Assembly: GCF_000151315.2 (NCBI RefSeq)
Contig: NW_011887305.1
Span: forward strand, 240,147 to 304,146
DNA: 64,000 nucleotides
Reading direction: 5' to 3'
From: Capsaspora owczarzaki ATCC 30864
Taxonomy: Eukaryota; Opisthokonta; Filasterea
Position numbers and translations under genes: made by a program. Below the pieces are notes generated by a model. It worked only from the letters and a program-made list of their open reading frames with translations, had not been told where the DNA came from and ran no database searches. This document shows, piece by piece, positions 25,494 to 37,442 of the stretch (position 1 is the stretch's first letter; each line of letters starts with the position of its first letter).

Positions 25494-25516
25494 AGAGAGA
25501 GAGAGAGAGAGAGAGA
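25494..25516. repeat. (GA)n microsatellite
   Basis: An uninterrupted GA run of about 23 bp, about 20-45 bp upstream of the proposed galactokinase ATG, probably in its 5' UTR. Confidence 0.85.
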
Positions 25517-25779
25517 GGCTGATGGGGAGGGCGGGAACGCTCTGGACAGCGAGAGGATTGAATTCGTAAGAAACTGAGACTGAAATGCCTGATTTGAGCA
25601 AAAAATGAAACCACAAATGAAAACAATATCATGAACAGGAGAACAGATGGCTAACGTGGAACGGAGGAAATGCACTGATTAACAATAAGACCCCAAAAAC
25701 AAACAAACCCTAAGTAAATCAAAGAATGACGCCGCAGCAAGCAAGCAAGCAAGCGAACGAACGAACAAACACACAGCTA

Positions 25780-28700
25780 TCAAACACGAGGGCGCAACAC
25801 TCGGCTCGAGAATGAGACACTGGGGGCTTCGGGTTCGCTTCCAGCGATGGCCAAAGCAGACACAGAGGTGCTTTGCGCAGACGAGCTCGGTGCGGCCTTC
25901 GTCGAGGCTTGCAGACGGTACAAGATAGAAAGCTCATCGTCTTCGTCTTCGTCGTCGTCGTCGTCGCTGTCTTGCTCATCGTCGTGTGACTGCTCGTCGT
26001 CGTCGGCAAGAATATTTTCATCGCGAACAAACTCGTCGCCCTCCGTTCGGCGCTGTCGTTTCGAAGGCAGCTCAGTGTCAGAGCGCACATGAACGCACGT
26101 GTAGTTAACTTTGATTTGGATGTCTGGCATGGCGATCGGGCGTGCCAAGTTGGGCTGGGGAGAGCTCGCGCTCGGACTCGAATCGCCGCTCGCCTCATCA
26201 CTCTCCCCATCATGCGGGCTGCTTTCAAGCACCATATCTTGACGCTGCGCATCGCTTGAGGAGTGCGCATCAGGCCATTCACTGTCAGACGAGGCAGACA
26301 AAGAGTAGACTTCAAATTGCGGCTCGAGCAAGGATTGGGGGACCTGCAGCACCTGTGCGATGCGAGACAAGATCGACGTCATATCGTGCAGGCTACTGCG
26401 GTTGATGTATTTGTCGAGCTCTCGGTAATTCGATCCGCGAGCGAGGAAGTTTGCGTGTTTTGGCAATGCTACGTGCTGTGAGGTTGAAGTAAGGCAACAG
26501 CAACAACAACAAGCAACAACAACGAAGAGAAAATCCGATACAAACCCAGCAAGCGACGGTCAGTGCATGCTCAAAAAAAAGGGATATAAAAAATCCCTTG
26601 TCGAAAAACCACGATCCAACTGCAGTTCAACGGTCTTACCTGATCCAGCGGTCCGACCACAGCAGTGCTGCAAATCTCGCAAAAGGGTGGTTGCTGGGCA
26701 CGACGCTTGTATGGCCGTGGTCGATTGGCAGAGTTCGCAACAGTAGCGGCGACTTGGGTGGCAGCCGCGCGTGGTGCTTGCGTTTGGTTGTGCGTCCGCA
26801 CGGCACGGCCTTGAGTGCTCATCATGGTCGCCCGCGCGCCTCGGGCTTGCAGGATGGCAGGTGTCGGGCTGTTGGAGAGCGCGATGGCTGCGGGCTGCAA
26901 CGAAGGCACCAAGGGGGAGCCGACACGACCGTTCGCTGCTCGGGCATTGAGCGGTGGCGTGGGAATGGTGAATTCGCCTCCTGGCGACACCATTCCCGAG
27001 GACGTCACCAGCATGGATGGTCGGTGCTGGTGCGTGGGGGTGAGAGGATTGGGCGCGGATGGAGTGGTGGGAGTTGTTCTTCCTGCGCCTCGAGGTGGCG
27101 TTGTCGCAGCGTCGCGACCAAGCGCAGGCGAAAACTGCAACATCAGCCGCGGGCGAGGCGCGCCAGACCCACTTTGGGGGTTTTCCCGCAGAAATTCCTC
27201 GGCCATTGGCTGGCCACCGTGTTCAGGCTTGAGAATTCCTGGATCCTGTCCAGGAGCCTTCTTTGGCGTTGGAGTGGCATTGGAAGGGTCGTTTCGAACA
27301 TTGGCAATGTTGTTCATCTGCATAAGCCGTGCTGGCACTGTCCGAAATTGAAACGGCAAATTCGGTCCCTCAAGCGGAGCCTTGCGGGTCAGGGCTGCCG
27401 ATACCATTGATGTCGGGTGGCTTGTGGTCGACAGGGTATGTCGCGTCGGCAAGCCCATGGTGTCTCTCGACTCGCGGCTCACATCCATCGAAGCAGACGG
27501 CAATTGCGTGGGCTGAAGCCGCGCTCGAGTGTCTTCAGGAAGCCGGCCGGGATGCGTTGCGGCGCTTCGACGAGCGTCTTCGCGCTGTTTGAGTGTTGTG
27601 TTGATGGGGCCCTGGACTGGCTGGTCAAACTCGAGAATGGTGGGCAGGTATTTACCGCTCTTGTCTTCAATCTTGACAAAGTGCTTGGCGAAGGATACCA
27701 AATCCAAGCCCGAATGGGGCTTTCCTGGAATGCTAGAGCCAGCAGCAGCTGCGTGCCGTGACAGTTCCGAGTTTGTGTGGCCTCGCAGGGATTGTTCTAA
27801 CACTTCGGTGCAAACTCGGGCCATATCTGCGCGATTTTGTTTTCAACGAAAGTGAGCGAACGGGGAAATGCAGTCCACAAAAGGTCAATCAGATAACAGC
27901 AGATGAACACTGCACTTACACCCAGCATCCAGAATTTTGACTCCCCATGCGTGTGCTTGACGAATAATGTCGCTGGCAGAGGAAGCGGGCGCTGGCGGTG
28001 CTGAAGCCGCCTGTGGCTTGCTGTCGTTGGCAAGCAGCACGTTTATTCGACCCTAAAGTTGTGCAGAAAGAAGCGCGTGAGCATTCTCCATTTTCGGCAT
28101 CGATGCCTTTCGGGCAAAAGAGAGAGAGCGGTTTACCTTTGACAGCGATGAGCCCAATTGAGTAGCTGGAAGGATGGACGCAGGACTAGTTTCGCTACAC
28201 CAATGTGGAAGGTGAGTGGGAACGTCAGTGGAAGGAGAAGGCAGCAACGAGTGAGAAACGGGCAACGGCAAGCAAAAAAAAAAAAAAACAAGAAGCAAAA
28301 CGCTCACCTCGGAAAATGGCGCTGTTGGACAAATGGGCGACCCACGCCACTCCGCTTGGTGGAAGCAGTGAAGGACGTCAACGAACTGGGCAAAGGCGAT
28401 CCGGCCGTGTCCAGCAGCGGGGTGCTAAATGGCTGGGTCGCCGAATTTGCAGGACGGTTGGCGGATCCGACCGCAGCAGCATGCCCTTGAGCGGCGCTTG
28501 CAGCGGCTGCTGCAGCATAGATGGACGATGCGATGATGGTGCTATTGGCTACGCTTGCATGCCGTGGCTGCGCACCGTCAAGGACGCTCGTTGTCTCAGA
28601 ATTAGCCACGCGACCAGCCGACGTAGATCCGTCTTTGGGCTGGTGGATGATGAGATGCGTGACATCCTGCGCCCAGAAAGGGTTGACGTTCTGTTTGTTG

Positions 28701-29404
28701 TTGTTGTTTTTGATTCAAAAATACAAAGTTTCAAAGTGTTTCTCAGCGAATAATTCAAAAACTAAATCGAAAAAACAAAAACAATGCATTTTTTTGACAG
28801 GTTTTGTGATTTTTTTTCCCGCCAAATTGTTCAACTTTTTTTTTTTTTCTTTTTCTTTTGCTTTTGCATTTGCATTGTGTTCGTCTTTTGGATTTTCGAC
28901 TTTGTTCGTGTTTCCGTCGTTCGTTTCTTTGACTTTTTGGCTTCAAAGACAAGCAAAAAACGTCCGTTCTCACTGTTTGCTTACCAAGCCGAGCTCGCGG
29001 AGACCGTCGATAATGACGGACTGCTGCTGCTGAGCGCATTGCAGGTGGATGACTGGCCGGTCGCAGCCAAAGATTCGCTGCACCGTCTTGCGTTTCCGCT
29101 CCGTTGCAGTCGATGCGGTGGCAGTCGGTGTGCCGCTAGTCGACTGACTCGTTGTGGCGGCGGTGGCAGTGGTGGTGGTGGTGGTGGTGGTCGTGGACGG
29201 AGGCGGCAGGGGTCTGCTGGGCGGCTTTGGCAGATTGTGGAAGTGAGCCGTGGACGAGACGACGGCCGTGGAGCCAGGCGTCCGCGCAACAGACCCCGAC
29301 GGCGATGCATGGCTGGTCGCCAATGCTGCTCGGGCGGGAGGAGAAGGAGCGGGAGGAGAGTCAGGAGGCAACCGATCGCCGCTCTCTGCCGAATGGCTCT
29401 CCAT
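25780..29404 (-). CDS. DBF4: DBF4, regulatory subunit of the Cdc7 (DDK) replication kinase
   Basis: Six exons: 28985-29404, 28308-28690, 28137-28194, 27920-28052, 26640-27826 and 25780-26475, total 2,877 nt, 958 aa. The three DBF4 motifs are present in order. Motif N/BRCT-like: FGCDRPVIHLQ, then NPFWAQDVTHLIIHQP, then a long Ala/Ser-rich linker, then IIRQAHAWGVKILD. Motif M: FVKIEDKSGKYLPTILEFD (about residue 385), the Cdc7-binding element. Motif C, the Dbf4 zinc finger: FCEIC, 16 residues, then HVALPKH (about residues 710-735), split by the intron 26476-26639. The C-terminal tail is acidic (poly-Asp/Glu at about 25930-26020). DBF4 activates Cdc7 to phosphorylate MCM at origins. The ATG at 29404 gives MESHSAESGD. 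Intron 1 holds an E2F-like site. Low-complexity expansion makes it larger than human DBF4 (674 aa). Confidence 0.9.
28815..28828 (-). promoter_or_regulatory. E2F-consensus-like element in DBF4 intron 1
   Basis: On the minus (coding) strand the sequence is AATTTGGCGGGAAA, an exact match to the TTTGGCGGGAAA E2F/DP consensus. It lies in intron 1 (28691-28984), about 580 bp downstream of the ATG. DBF4 is a known E2F-controlled S-phase gene in animals. Function is inferred. Confidence 0.5.
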
Positions 29405-29685
29405 TGACAAAAAAAAGCCGTCGCTTCCCCGCTTTTGAGCACAAAACGCACACTGCTCGAAAAGTTAAGACTAAAACGAAAATGTAGACTAAAACGAAAT
29501 GTAAAAAGAATGGCAGGACGGTGAACGAGAGAGACTGTTTATCAACATCGCACAACTAGCAACATGTAGTCTTGTGCAAGGGACCAACCTGCAGGACAAG
29601 TTGACTCGGGGATCTGAGAACGACAGAACAGAAAAAAAAATACGAAACAAAAAAAACAGCCACTGTACAACTGTACAACACACTC

Positions 29686-32365
29686 TTAGGCCTGGTCGGC
29701 GGTGAGCGAGACATGCTCGTGCAGGCCGTTGGTCCGTTCGATCAGACCCATGACGTGCAGACACAGTTCGTCTTGGAAGGGCAGCGCAACAACTTGCACA
29801 CCGACTGGAAGCCCTGCAGTCCCTGCAGAGGCCTCGACGGCAAGGTCGGTGAAGGCGTCGCGGTGGACACTCGTGTAGCACTGCTCGTCGGCACGAACGT
29901 GCGTGACAGGAACACTGCCGGCAGGCACATGCAGCAGGTTGAACAGGTTGGCGTAGCAATGCGCCGGGATCAGCCGAGCTGTTGTCAGATGCGGAAGCGC
30001 GGGCAGGGGCATCGTGGGGCAGATGAGGGCGTCAAGATTCGCCGCTTGCCATGCATGGACAAAGGCGTTCTTGTACGTTTTGGCCTTGTGGATGTACTCC
30101 TTGTACTCGAAGGCGTTCTTGACGCCGGTCGCACGCACCAGGCCGGCCAGACGCCACATGCCTTGGCGCTCAGCAGAGTCCGCGAGCTCGGTTCGCGCTG
30201 CGGTCGACATGATGCTGCCTTGGTAGAGCGGCTCGTACGCGTCGTTGAGCGCCTCGCCCTGAAGACCGCGAATGTACGCCTCCAGCCCGCGATCGCAGCT
30301 GAGCAAGCCCATGAGCGTCATCGCGCCGTCTTGCAGGTTGGGTGGCTCAAAGAACACGAGCTCGTGGCCCGCCTCCGTCAGCGAAGCAACAACCTCCTGG
30401 ACTGCACGCGCACAAGCGGGACTGCTTTCAAAGAGCGCCGTCGTCGTAAAGTAGCCAATCCGCAGCTTGCGGGGACGCAGTGGCGTGGGCACCTCAGCGG
30501 CCGGCCGCGCGAGCAGCATGCCCGCGCTGGCTCCGCCAAAGAGCGAGCTGCCAATGTGGGGGATGCTGGAGCTGCGAGGGCGCGGTGAGGGGTCGGTCAG
30601 GTTGAACCCGCCGGCGGCCGCGAGGCTGCCAAAAGCGCTGCCGCAGTTCAACGAGCTGGTTCGAGACCGAGCGCCAGACTCGACGTCAATGGCCATGCTG
30701 GGGTAGGGCGACTTTTCGCGCTCATCGTCTTCGCGTGAGGGCGCAATGCTTGAAGCTGAGCTGAGCGACGACGGCGTCATGGCACAGGTCGCAGCCAGCA
30801 GCGGGCCGCAGGTGACAAACGGCAACGCTGGCACTGCTGATTGTGCGGTCGTCGCCTTGGGCATGGCGGCAAAACGGTAGATGGCGTCGTTGAACGGCAT
30901 TCGAGGCACATACGGATCGCGGTTCCAGAGGGCGTCCACCCACCAGCACTTCATGATGATGGTCAGATCTTCGACGCACCGCCCCATCGGCCCAGCGACG
31001 GGCAGAATTGCCTGCTGGCCGTACTGCGGCGACATGCCATTCGTCAGGCCGACCGTTGACATGCGTTGGGGTGTGGGTTTGAATCCGTAGATACCGCACC
31101 AGTTGGAGGGCACTCTGTTGCATGGCGGAAGCAAATGCCAAGAATGGTGAGACATACTGCCACAGTGGGTTTTGCAGCATGGAAGACAACAAGACAGAGA
31201 CGTGTGTGGCCTACCGAATACTGCCACCAACGTCGGTTCCCAACCCGAGCGGCGAGGCTGCGCATGCCAGAAGCACACCTTCACCTCCAGAGCTGCCGCC
31301 ACTGTGTCGATTGAACAGCCCACAAAAAAACAAAAGAGTTAGTCGCGCAACAAATTCGCCACAATCAAAACCAGACGCTACACGACTCCAAAATGACTTA
31401 CGCGACACGACTCGTGTTGTACGGGTTCAACGCAGTCCCCCAAATATCGTTTCGGGTCTCGGTCACCATGAGCATTTGAGGGACGTTGGACCGAACGAAT
31501 GGAATACCGCCAGCAGTACGAATGAGGTGGACGAGAAGGCCGTCTTCTGCAGACTGGTTTTCGGCAAAAAAAAAAATCATCAATCTCAATTCGAACGAGG
31601 AAGCGAGAGGCTGGAAAGGACTGGGGCTCCTTACCGGATGAAAGCACTTGGCAGCCATGCCGCAAGTCGAGTCAGCACCCTTCTGGTCAAACTGGTCCTT
31701 GACCGAAATTGGAATGCCATGCAGAGGCCCCTTCAGCTGCCCGGTGGAGGCAAAGTACGCATCGGCTTCTTTCGCCTCCTCGATGGCCTCGTGGAAGAAC
31801 TCTTCAGCGTTGCTGTTAAAGCGCTCTCCGCAAAGTCTGCACGCACGGAGGATGGTCAGTTCAGTTCAGTTCAATGGAAAAACGTTGCCAGGTTTTTTAT
31901 GCACACTTACTTTGCGCGCTGGCAGTACGTGCGTACAATCTGCTCGGAGGTAAACCGGTGCGATTGGATGCCTTGGACAAGCTCGTGCACGGGCAGCGAA
32001 ATGATGAGCGCTTGCAACTCTGGGTCGACATTGCACTCAAACGGAACAAGTCGGCGTGCATCTCGCTCAGCTCGCTTGCGCTGACATATGCCTCGCATGT
32101 ACGCGTGTCGCCTCTCGGCATCTGCCTCGAGTCTGCGGTGAGCAACGGGCACAGGGTGAGCAAAAACACTTCTGGAATACTGCGGTTTTGCCTCAGAAAC
32201 ACCTCCCCCCTTTTTATTACTACTAAAGTCGTGTACTTACTTGTTCCTGTGATAGCTAGTCGCAACGGTGGTGCAGATTGCGGCTATGGCTGCAGCGGCA
32301 CTGATCGCTGCAGCAACCGGAGTTTGTTTGATCTTGGCGGCTGCGGTTGCGGCGGCGCTCAGCAT
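29686..32365 (-). CDS. FAAH: Fatty-acid amide hydrolase-type amidase (amidase signature family)
   Basis: Six exons: 32241-32365, 31911-32132, 31635-31836, 31402-31553, 31215-31301 and 29686-31114, total 2,217 nt, 738 aa. The N-terminus has a hydrophobic Ala-rich segment (about residues 18-36) that could anchor the protein in a membrane, as in FAAH. The Ser-Ser-Lys triad context is complete: Lys in [10 protein letters not shown] (about residue 161), the cis Ser in GGSSGGEG (about 237) and the nucleophile Ser in GTDVGGSIR (about 260). Then come [14 protein letters not shown] and [10 protein letters not shown], standard for the family. Members hydrolyse fatty-acid amides such as anandamide and oleamide. 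There is a Ser-rich insertion (near 30540-30760) between the core and the C-terminal third, making it longer than the usual 530-580 aa. Exact substrate is not determined by sequence. The gene is divergent from kinesin-14. Confidence 0.85.
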
Positions 32366-33883
32366 GATTGTTTGTTCTTGTCTTGCAGTACCTCAACCTT
32401 CAAGATCTGTCCATAGTTACGCATTACGCACCAGTAAGTTTCATGAAGGGGTGCGTGCGGACTTGTTTTGGGTTTTGGCTGCGAGACAGCCACATTTTGC
32501 CCCCTGTCCCCCCCCCCCTTGGTTTTAATCTTCTGAGTTTATATTTTTGTGTTTGCGCTTTGAATATGACTCATTGCACTTGTCCACAGCAGTGAAAACG
32601 AATGACGAAAGGCTCTTTTTTCGTTCCTTTTCAAAAGCCGAAAACCCGATCCTCGGCCAAAACAAAATACAAATAAAAATACAAAAAAAGTCTGCAAAGT
32701 CCAAACGCCGAAAAAGTCAAACTTTTGCCGTTTTGAATTTGAAGTTTTGCGGCACATATTTGAACGAGAACACCGAAGCAGCATTGTCGGAGATACTCAA
32801 GGACGAGTGCAGCATGGCAGTGGGGGAAGGTGCGCAAAACGAGACGACTCTGTGATTGTTGGAAAAGGTCCTGCTCAGAAGGGAGAGTTGTTTTTTTGTT
32901 CTCCTTCCAGCCATTTGTCATCAATTTTTCACATTGGCTGCGCATTCGGCAATTCGCGGTTTTGAGGTGTTTTGGGTTTCGCTGTTTGTTTTTTGAAAAT
33001 TGTTGTGGGTATTTGCAGACAACGAGCGCAGCGGGAGAGCCAGAGAGCGGGGACAGAAGCGAAGAGCGAGAAGCGAGGGAGGAGGAAATAAGAGGGTGAG
33101 GTGGCTGCCGTTTCATCACCGTCGCAACCCCGCGCTTTTTTCAAGCCCTCACCTCTAAAAATGTACTGAAGCACGACGCTCAGTAGAAAAATTGAACGGC
33201 ACAAGTTGAACAAAAAAGGGAGACTGATGACCGACGCTCCATAGTGGGGCGATGATGCATGAGAGGCGAGGGAAAGGGGACGCAACCTTTTTCCAACTTC
33301 TCGCCCACATTCACAGCCACCGTTCCCAGCTCCTCCTCGACATGTTCGCCAAAATGCAACACCAATGCAAAAGAACGCGAATTTTTGCTATTGATGACCG
33401 AAACGCAAATACAAAAACACACCAACACGCCCAAAGTCGTTGTTGGGCGGAGATGAGGAACGATGGGACGAACTGATTGGGCTCGCTCTGGTGCCCACCG
33501 CCGATCCGCGTCCCGCCAGCCATCCCGCTGCCGCCCCAGTCCCTCCATCTGCCACTCGGGGGGGGGGGCAAACAATTGCCAAGCGCCCAGCAGAACAGCG
33601 TCAGACAGAAAGCAGCGACACGTACAAAACACTGGAAAAAAAAAAAACGCACTTCGATATTTCGGATTTTGTGTGCCGCGACTCGGCAAAGAACAAATAA
33701 AAATTAAAAAAATAAAAATAAAAAATAAAAAATAAAAAAATAAAAAAGACTGCAGCGTTTTGGATTGGAAAAATCCAGTCTTTTTTGTTTTTTTGAATTT
33801 CGTTTTATTCCTCTCTTTCTCTTTCGCTCATTCTATCGCTGTTGTACTGCGTTTGTCATACTCTCACTGGAAAAATACTCACA
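32366..33883. promoter_or_regulatory. Divergent intergenic region, FAAH / kinesin-14
   Basis: About 1.5 kb between two divergent start codons. It contains A/T-rich blocks, including short A-rich repeats with periodic T at 33697-33748 and a poly-C run at 32508-32518. I see no supported exon; the longer open frames here have no recognisable content and disagree with each other. Confidence 0.55.
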
Positions 33884-36800
33884 ATGGTAAAGCATGCATT
33901 TCAGGAGCCCTGGAGGCGGTCGGCAGAGCTCTGTGATGTCAAATTGCACAAAAAATTGCAGTTGGTTGTTCCGCCTGTTGCTTGCTTGGGCTTCTGTCCG
34001 CGGGCGTGCTTCAGATCGATTCGTCTGTGTTTGCCACGGGAGTCGGCCTGGAAGGCAGCGGGTGGAAGAGTGAGATACGGTCGCCTTCGCTGTTTCACTG
34101 GGCTGTCAAAAACACAAAACCGTTGAATACGTTTCAAACCGCCAAAACTTGAGCCGTCAGTATTTTCCGCTCTTGTACAACGAGTCGAACACCGACGCCG
34201 GTCCCTTTCAGTCAGGCTTGCGACGCTGGGATGAAACTACATGCATTGTTCCTCGCGACGGGACGAAACTCGAACGAGCGGCAAAACAAAAGAAAAAATC
34301 AAAAAAACGTCAAAAAAATTTGAAACCGTTTCAAAAACCAAAAAAGCCGCGTTGATTTTTGAAACGCTCGCTTTATCCACCTCTCCTCGAGTAACAACCC
34401 CAGTGCAGAGACAGTTCAAATGACTAACATTACCCCCCTTTTTTTTTCGACACACTTTTAGGATGCTCGCTCGCCGCTTTCCGCGCTCGGTTCGCATCTC
34501 AACCAAATGTCGATGAGCGCTTCGATGCAGATCGACCCCATCAAGTTTCCACCAGCACCGATGGCCGGATCGCGCATTCGAGCTCCGACCACAGTTGTCA
34601 AGAAGGAAGCGACAATCATTGCTCCTCAGCAGGACACTGAGACGCTCACGCACCTGATGCAAGCGATCGAGGAAAATGCAAGTTGCTGACTCTCTGTTCC
34701 TCGTCATGAATCGTTATGAAACATGCCCAAAGCTCATTGTCGTGTGGTGATATCTGCAAATGACGATTCTTAGATTGCGTCCGCGCCCATCTCGCCAGGC
34801 AAGCGCCGCGCAAGCACCTCGGAAGCACAGCCTGCGCCGGACATGAAGCGCCCGGCGGCTGCAACTGTCAAAGGCCGCGTCGTGAACGCTGGCACAACCA
34901 GCGCCGTCCGCCCGGCAACTGTCGCGACGGCCCGTCCTGCACCAAAGGCGGTGGCTGCAAGCGCTCCCCGCACTGGAACGACTACCACGGCCGCCAGCGT
35001 CTCGGCAAGCTCTGCCGCCGTCAAGGCACGCATTGCAAGCACGGCCACCTTGCGCAAGCCCGTTGGGCCTGCTCCGACTTCGGCGTCGGCGATTGCCGCA
35101 CGCAAGGCCGCTGCTGCATCTCAAACGGCTGTCCAGCCGCAGCAGCAGCCAACCTCGTTCATTGCTCCGGCACCGAGTGCTGCCGAGGTTGCCGCGTCCG
35201 TTCCCGGCAATCGAGCTGCGTGGGATTACAAGGGTCGATTGGAAGACATGGAATCCTTCGCCATGTCGCTGCGCGAGTCGCAGGCAACGTCCAAGACAGA
35301 AGTCGCCACCATGGAAGCAGCAGTAGCGGGCACTCAAGAGCAGATGGCAGAGCTGGACAAGGTCCGTCAGGGCCTTGAGGAGCGCCTTCAAGCCAAGGAG
35401 CGTGAGGTCAGCGAAGCAGCCACCCGCATCCGCGAGCTCGAGTCGGCCACCCGTCTGCGTGATGTCGAGTATGAAACGGCCACTGCAGCCATGCGATCCA
35501 AGTACACGCTCGAGAGCGACATGCTGCAAACGCAACTCTCGTCGCTCCAGCGCGAGAAGGAGGCTGTTCAGCGCTCGCATCGCGAGGCTCTTGATGAGGT
35601 AGGGAGAAAAGATAGCATTGTTACGTTTGGTCATGTTTGCGCGATTCTAACGTCTTCTTCTTCAAATTGTGACAATCAATCACGAAACAGGCTTGCACTC
35701 TCAAGTCACAATTGACCCGCACTCAAAACGACCTTGCCGTCGCCGAATCCAAGCTGAAGTCGATCTCAGCCAGCTTGGAAGAGACGCAGCGACTGCTCGA
35801 GCGCCGCGACGATGAACTGCGTGTCGCTAAGGGAGAAATCAACTCGCTCCGCTCCACCATTGCCAAGCTGTCGAGCGAGGCCATTGAAGCCCAGACCGAG
35901 CTCCGCATCACTCGCGAGTCGCTCCACCGCGCCGAGGCAGATGGCTCCAGCAAAGCCCGCACCATCGAGGAGCTCCAGGCCATGATTGCCGCTCACCAAG
36001 AAACGATTCGCCAGTGCGAAGAGAAAATCCGCGAAGACGAGGCTATTCGGCGCCGTCTGCACAACACGGTGCAAGAGCTGAAAGGCAACATTCGAGTGTT
36101 CTGCCGCGTTCGTCCCATCCTGCCCCACGACCGCGCTGCGCCAGGTGCAAAGAACGGCGGACTCGCAAAGATGGACTTCCCCGACCGTGAAAGCAAGACC
36201 ATTGTCCTGTTTGACGGAGCGCAGGAGAGCTACGACGGCAAGACGTCGACCAAGGCACACGAGTTTTCGTTCGACAAGGTGTTTTCGCCCAGCACGTCCC
36301 AAGCAGCCGTGTTTGACGAAATGTCCCAGCTTGTCCAAAGCGCTCTCGACGGCTACAATGTTTGCATTTTTGCCTATGGCCAAACCGGCTCTGGCAAGAC
36401 GTACACGATGGAGGGACCGGCCCTGCCATCTTCCACCTCGCGCATGGATGACTCGGCGGGCTCCGCCGCCCAGAAGGAGTCGTGCGGCATGATTCCTCGC
36501 GCAGTCGCTCAAATTTTCCAGACCGCTCAGCGCCTGACTGAAAAGGGCTGGGCCTACGAAATGGAGGCCAGCTATCTCGAGATTTACAACGAGCTAATCA
36601 ACGATCTGCTCGGCAACGGCGATTTGACCAAGAAGCACGACATTAAGATCCGCCCCGACAAGCCCGACGAGATTTACGTCTCCGACACGGTGTCGGTAAA
36701 GGTGGAGAACGAGATGCAAGTGTTTTCGCTGCTCAACCGCGCCTCGCAAAACCGCGCTGTGGCCGAGACTCAGTGCAACTCGCGCTCGAGCCGCAGCCAC

Positions 36801-37190
36801 TCGGTCTTCCGTCTCAAGCTGACCGGCCGCAACTCCATCACTGGCGAGTTCTCGGAAGGCATCCTCAACCTCGTCGATCTTGCTGGCTCTGAGCGCCTGA
36901 GCAGCTCTGGCGCGCAAGGAGACCGTCTCAAGGAAACGCAGGCCATCAACAAGTCGCTGTCGCACCTCGGCAACGTCATCATGGCCCTTGCAAACAAGCA
37001 GCAGCACGTGCCGTACCGAGACTCCAAGCTCACCCACCTGCTGCAAAACAGCCTGGGTGGAAACAGCAAGACGCTCATGTTTGTGAATATTTCGCCGCGC
37101 GAGGAGTCGCTCTCCGAGACGATCTGCTCCCTGCGCTTTGCGACCAAAGTGAATGGATGCAATATCGGAACTGCGCAAAAGCGCAAGTAA
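33884..37190 (+). CDS. KIFC1: Kinesin-14 (KIFC1/Ncd type), C-terminal motor
   Basis: Four exons: 33884-33886 (the ATG alone), 34462-34677, 34774-35598 and 35691-37190, total 2,544 nt, 847 aa. Exon 1 ends ATG|GTAAAG and exon 2 resumes with GATGCTCGC (MDARSPLSALGS). Intron 2 (34678-34773) must use a GC donor (AAT|GCAAGT) to keep frame. The N-terminal tail is basic, Ala/Pro-rich and disordered; residues of about 215-475 form a coiled coil; the motor occupies about 480-845. Motor landmarks: GNIRVFCRVRPIL with the kinesin-14 neck directly before it, P-loop GQTGSGKTYTMEG, switch I NSRSSRSHS and switch II LVDLAGSERL. A motor at the C-terminus after the coiled coil defines minus-end-directed kinesin-14, which crosslinks and focuses spindle microtubules. 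The end (GTAQKRK) is short, as in the family. Confidence 0.92.
34319..34335. promoter_or_regulatory. Palindrome of TTTGAAAC half-sites in kinesin intron 1
   Basis: TTTGAAAC (34319-34326), one base, then GTTTCAAA (34328-34335): a perfect inverted repeat. Related copies lie at 34131-34139 (GTTTCAAAC) and 34356-34366 (TTTTTGAAACG), all in the same intron. The core TTTGAA equals the animal CHR element of late cell-cycle promoters, but the core is short enough to occur by chance in this AT-rich intron. Confidence 0.3.
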
Positions 37191-37442
37191 AATTTTGCAA
37201 AGGCGCCTGTTCAGGCCTTGCCGACAGAGACAAGTCCGAACAAGGGCTGACGACAAACGTTGATGAATGTAGAATGAATGTCGAGTTGATGTGTTTGAAA
37301 AGTTGATGAAGTGGTGTTGCGAGATAAAAGATTGTGCCTGGTTTGAATCACGAAGAAACAAAAAAAAAAAAAACAATTCAATCTTAAACACTGGTTTAAT
37401 CGTTTCGATAAAGCAAATGCGAATGACGAGGAAATCGAAGAG

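Noticed and set aside
32631-33119. Minus-strand frame between FAAH and kinesin-14
   Set aside because: No domain, biased composition and overlaps several equally long frames; read as intergenic.
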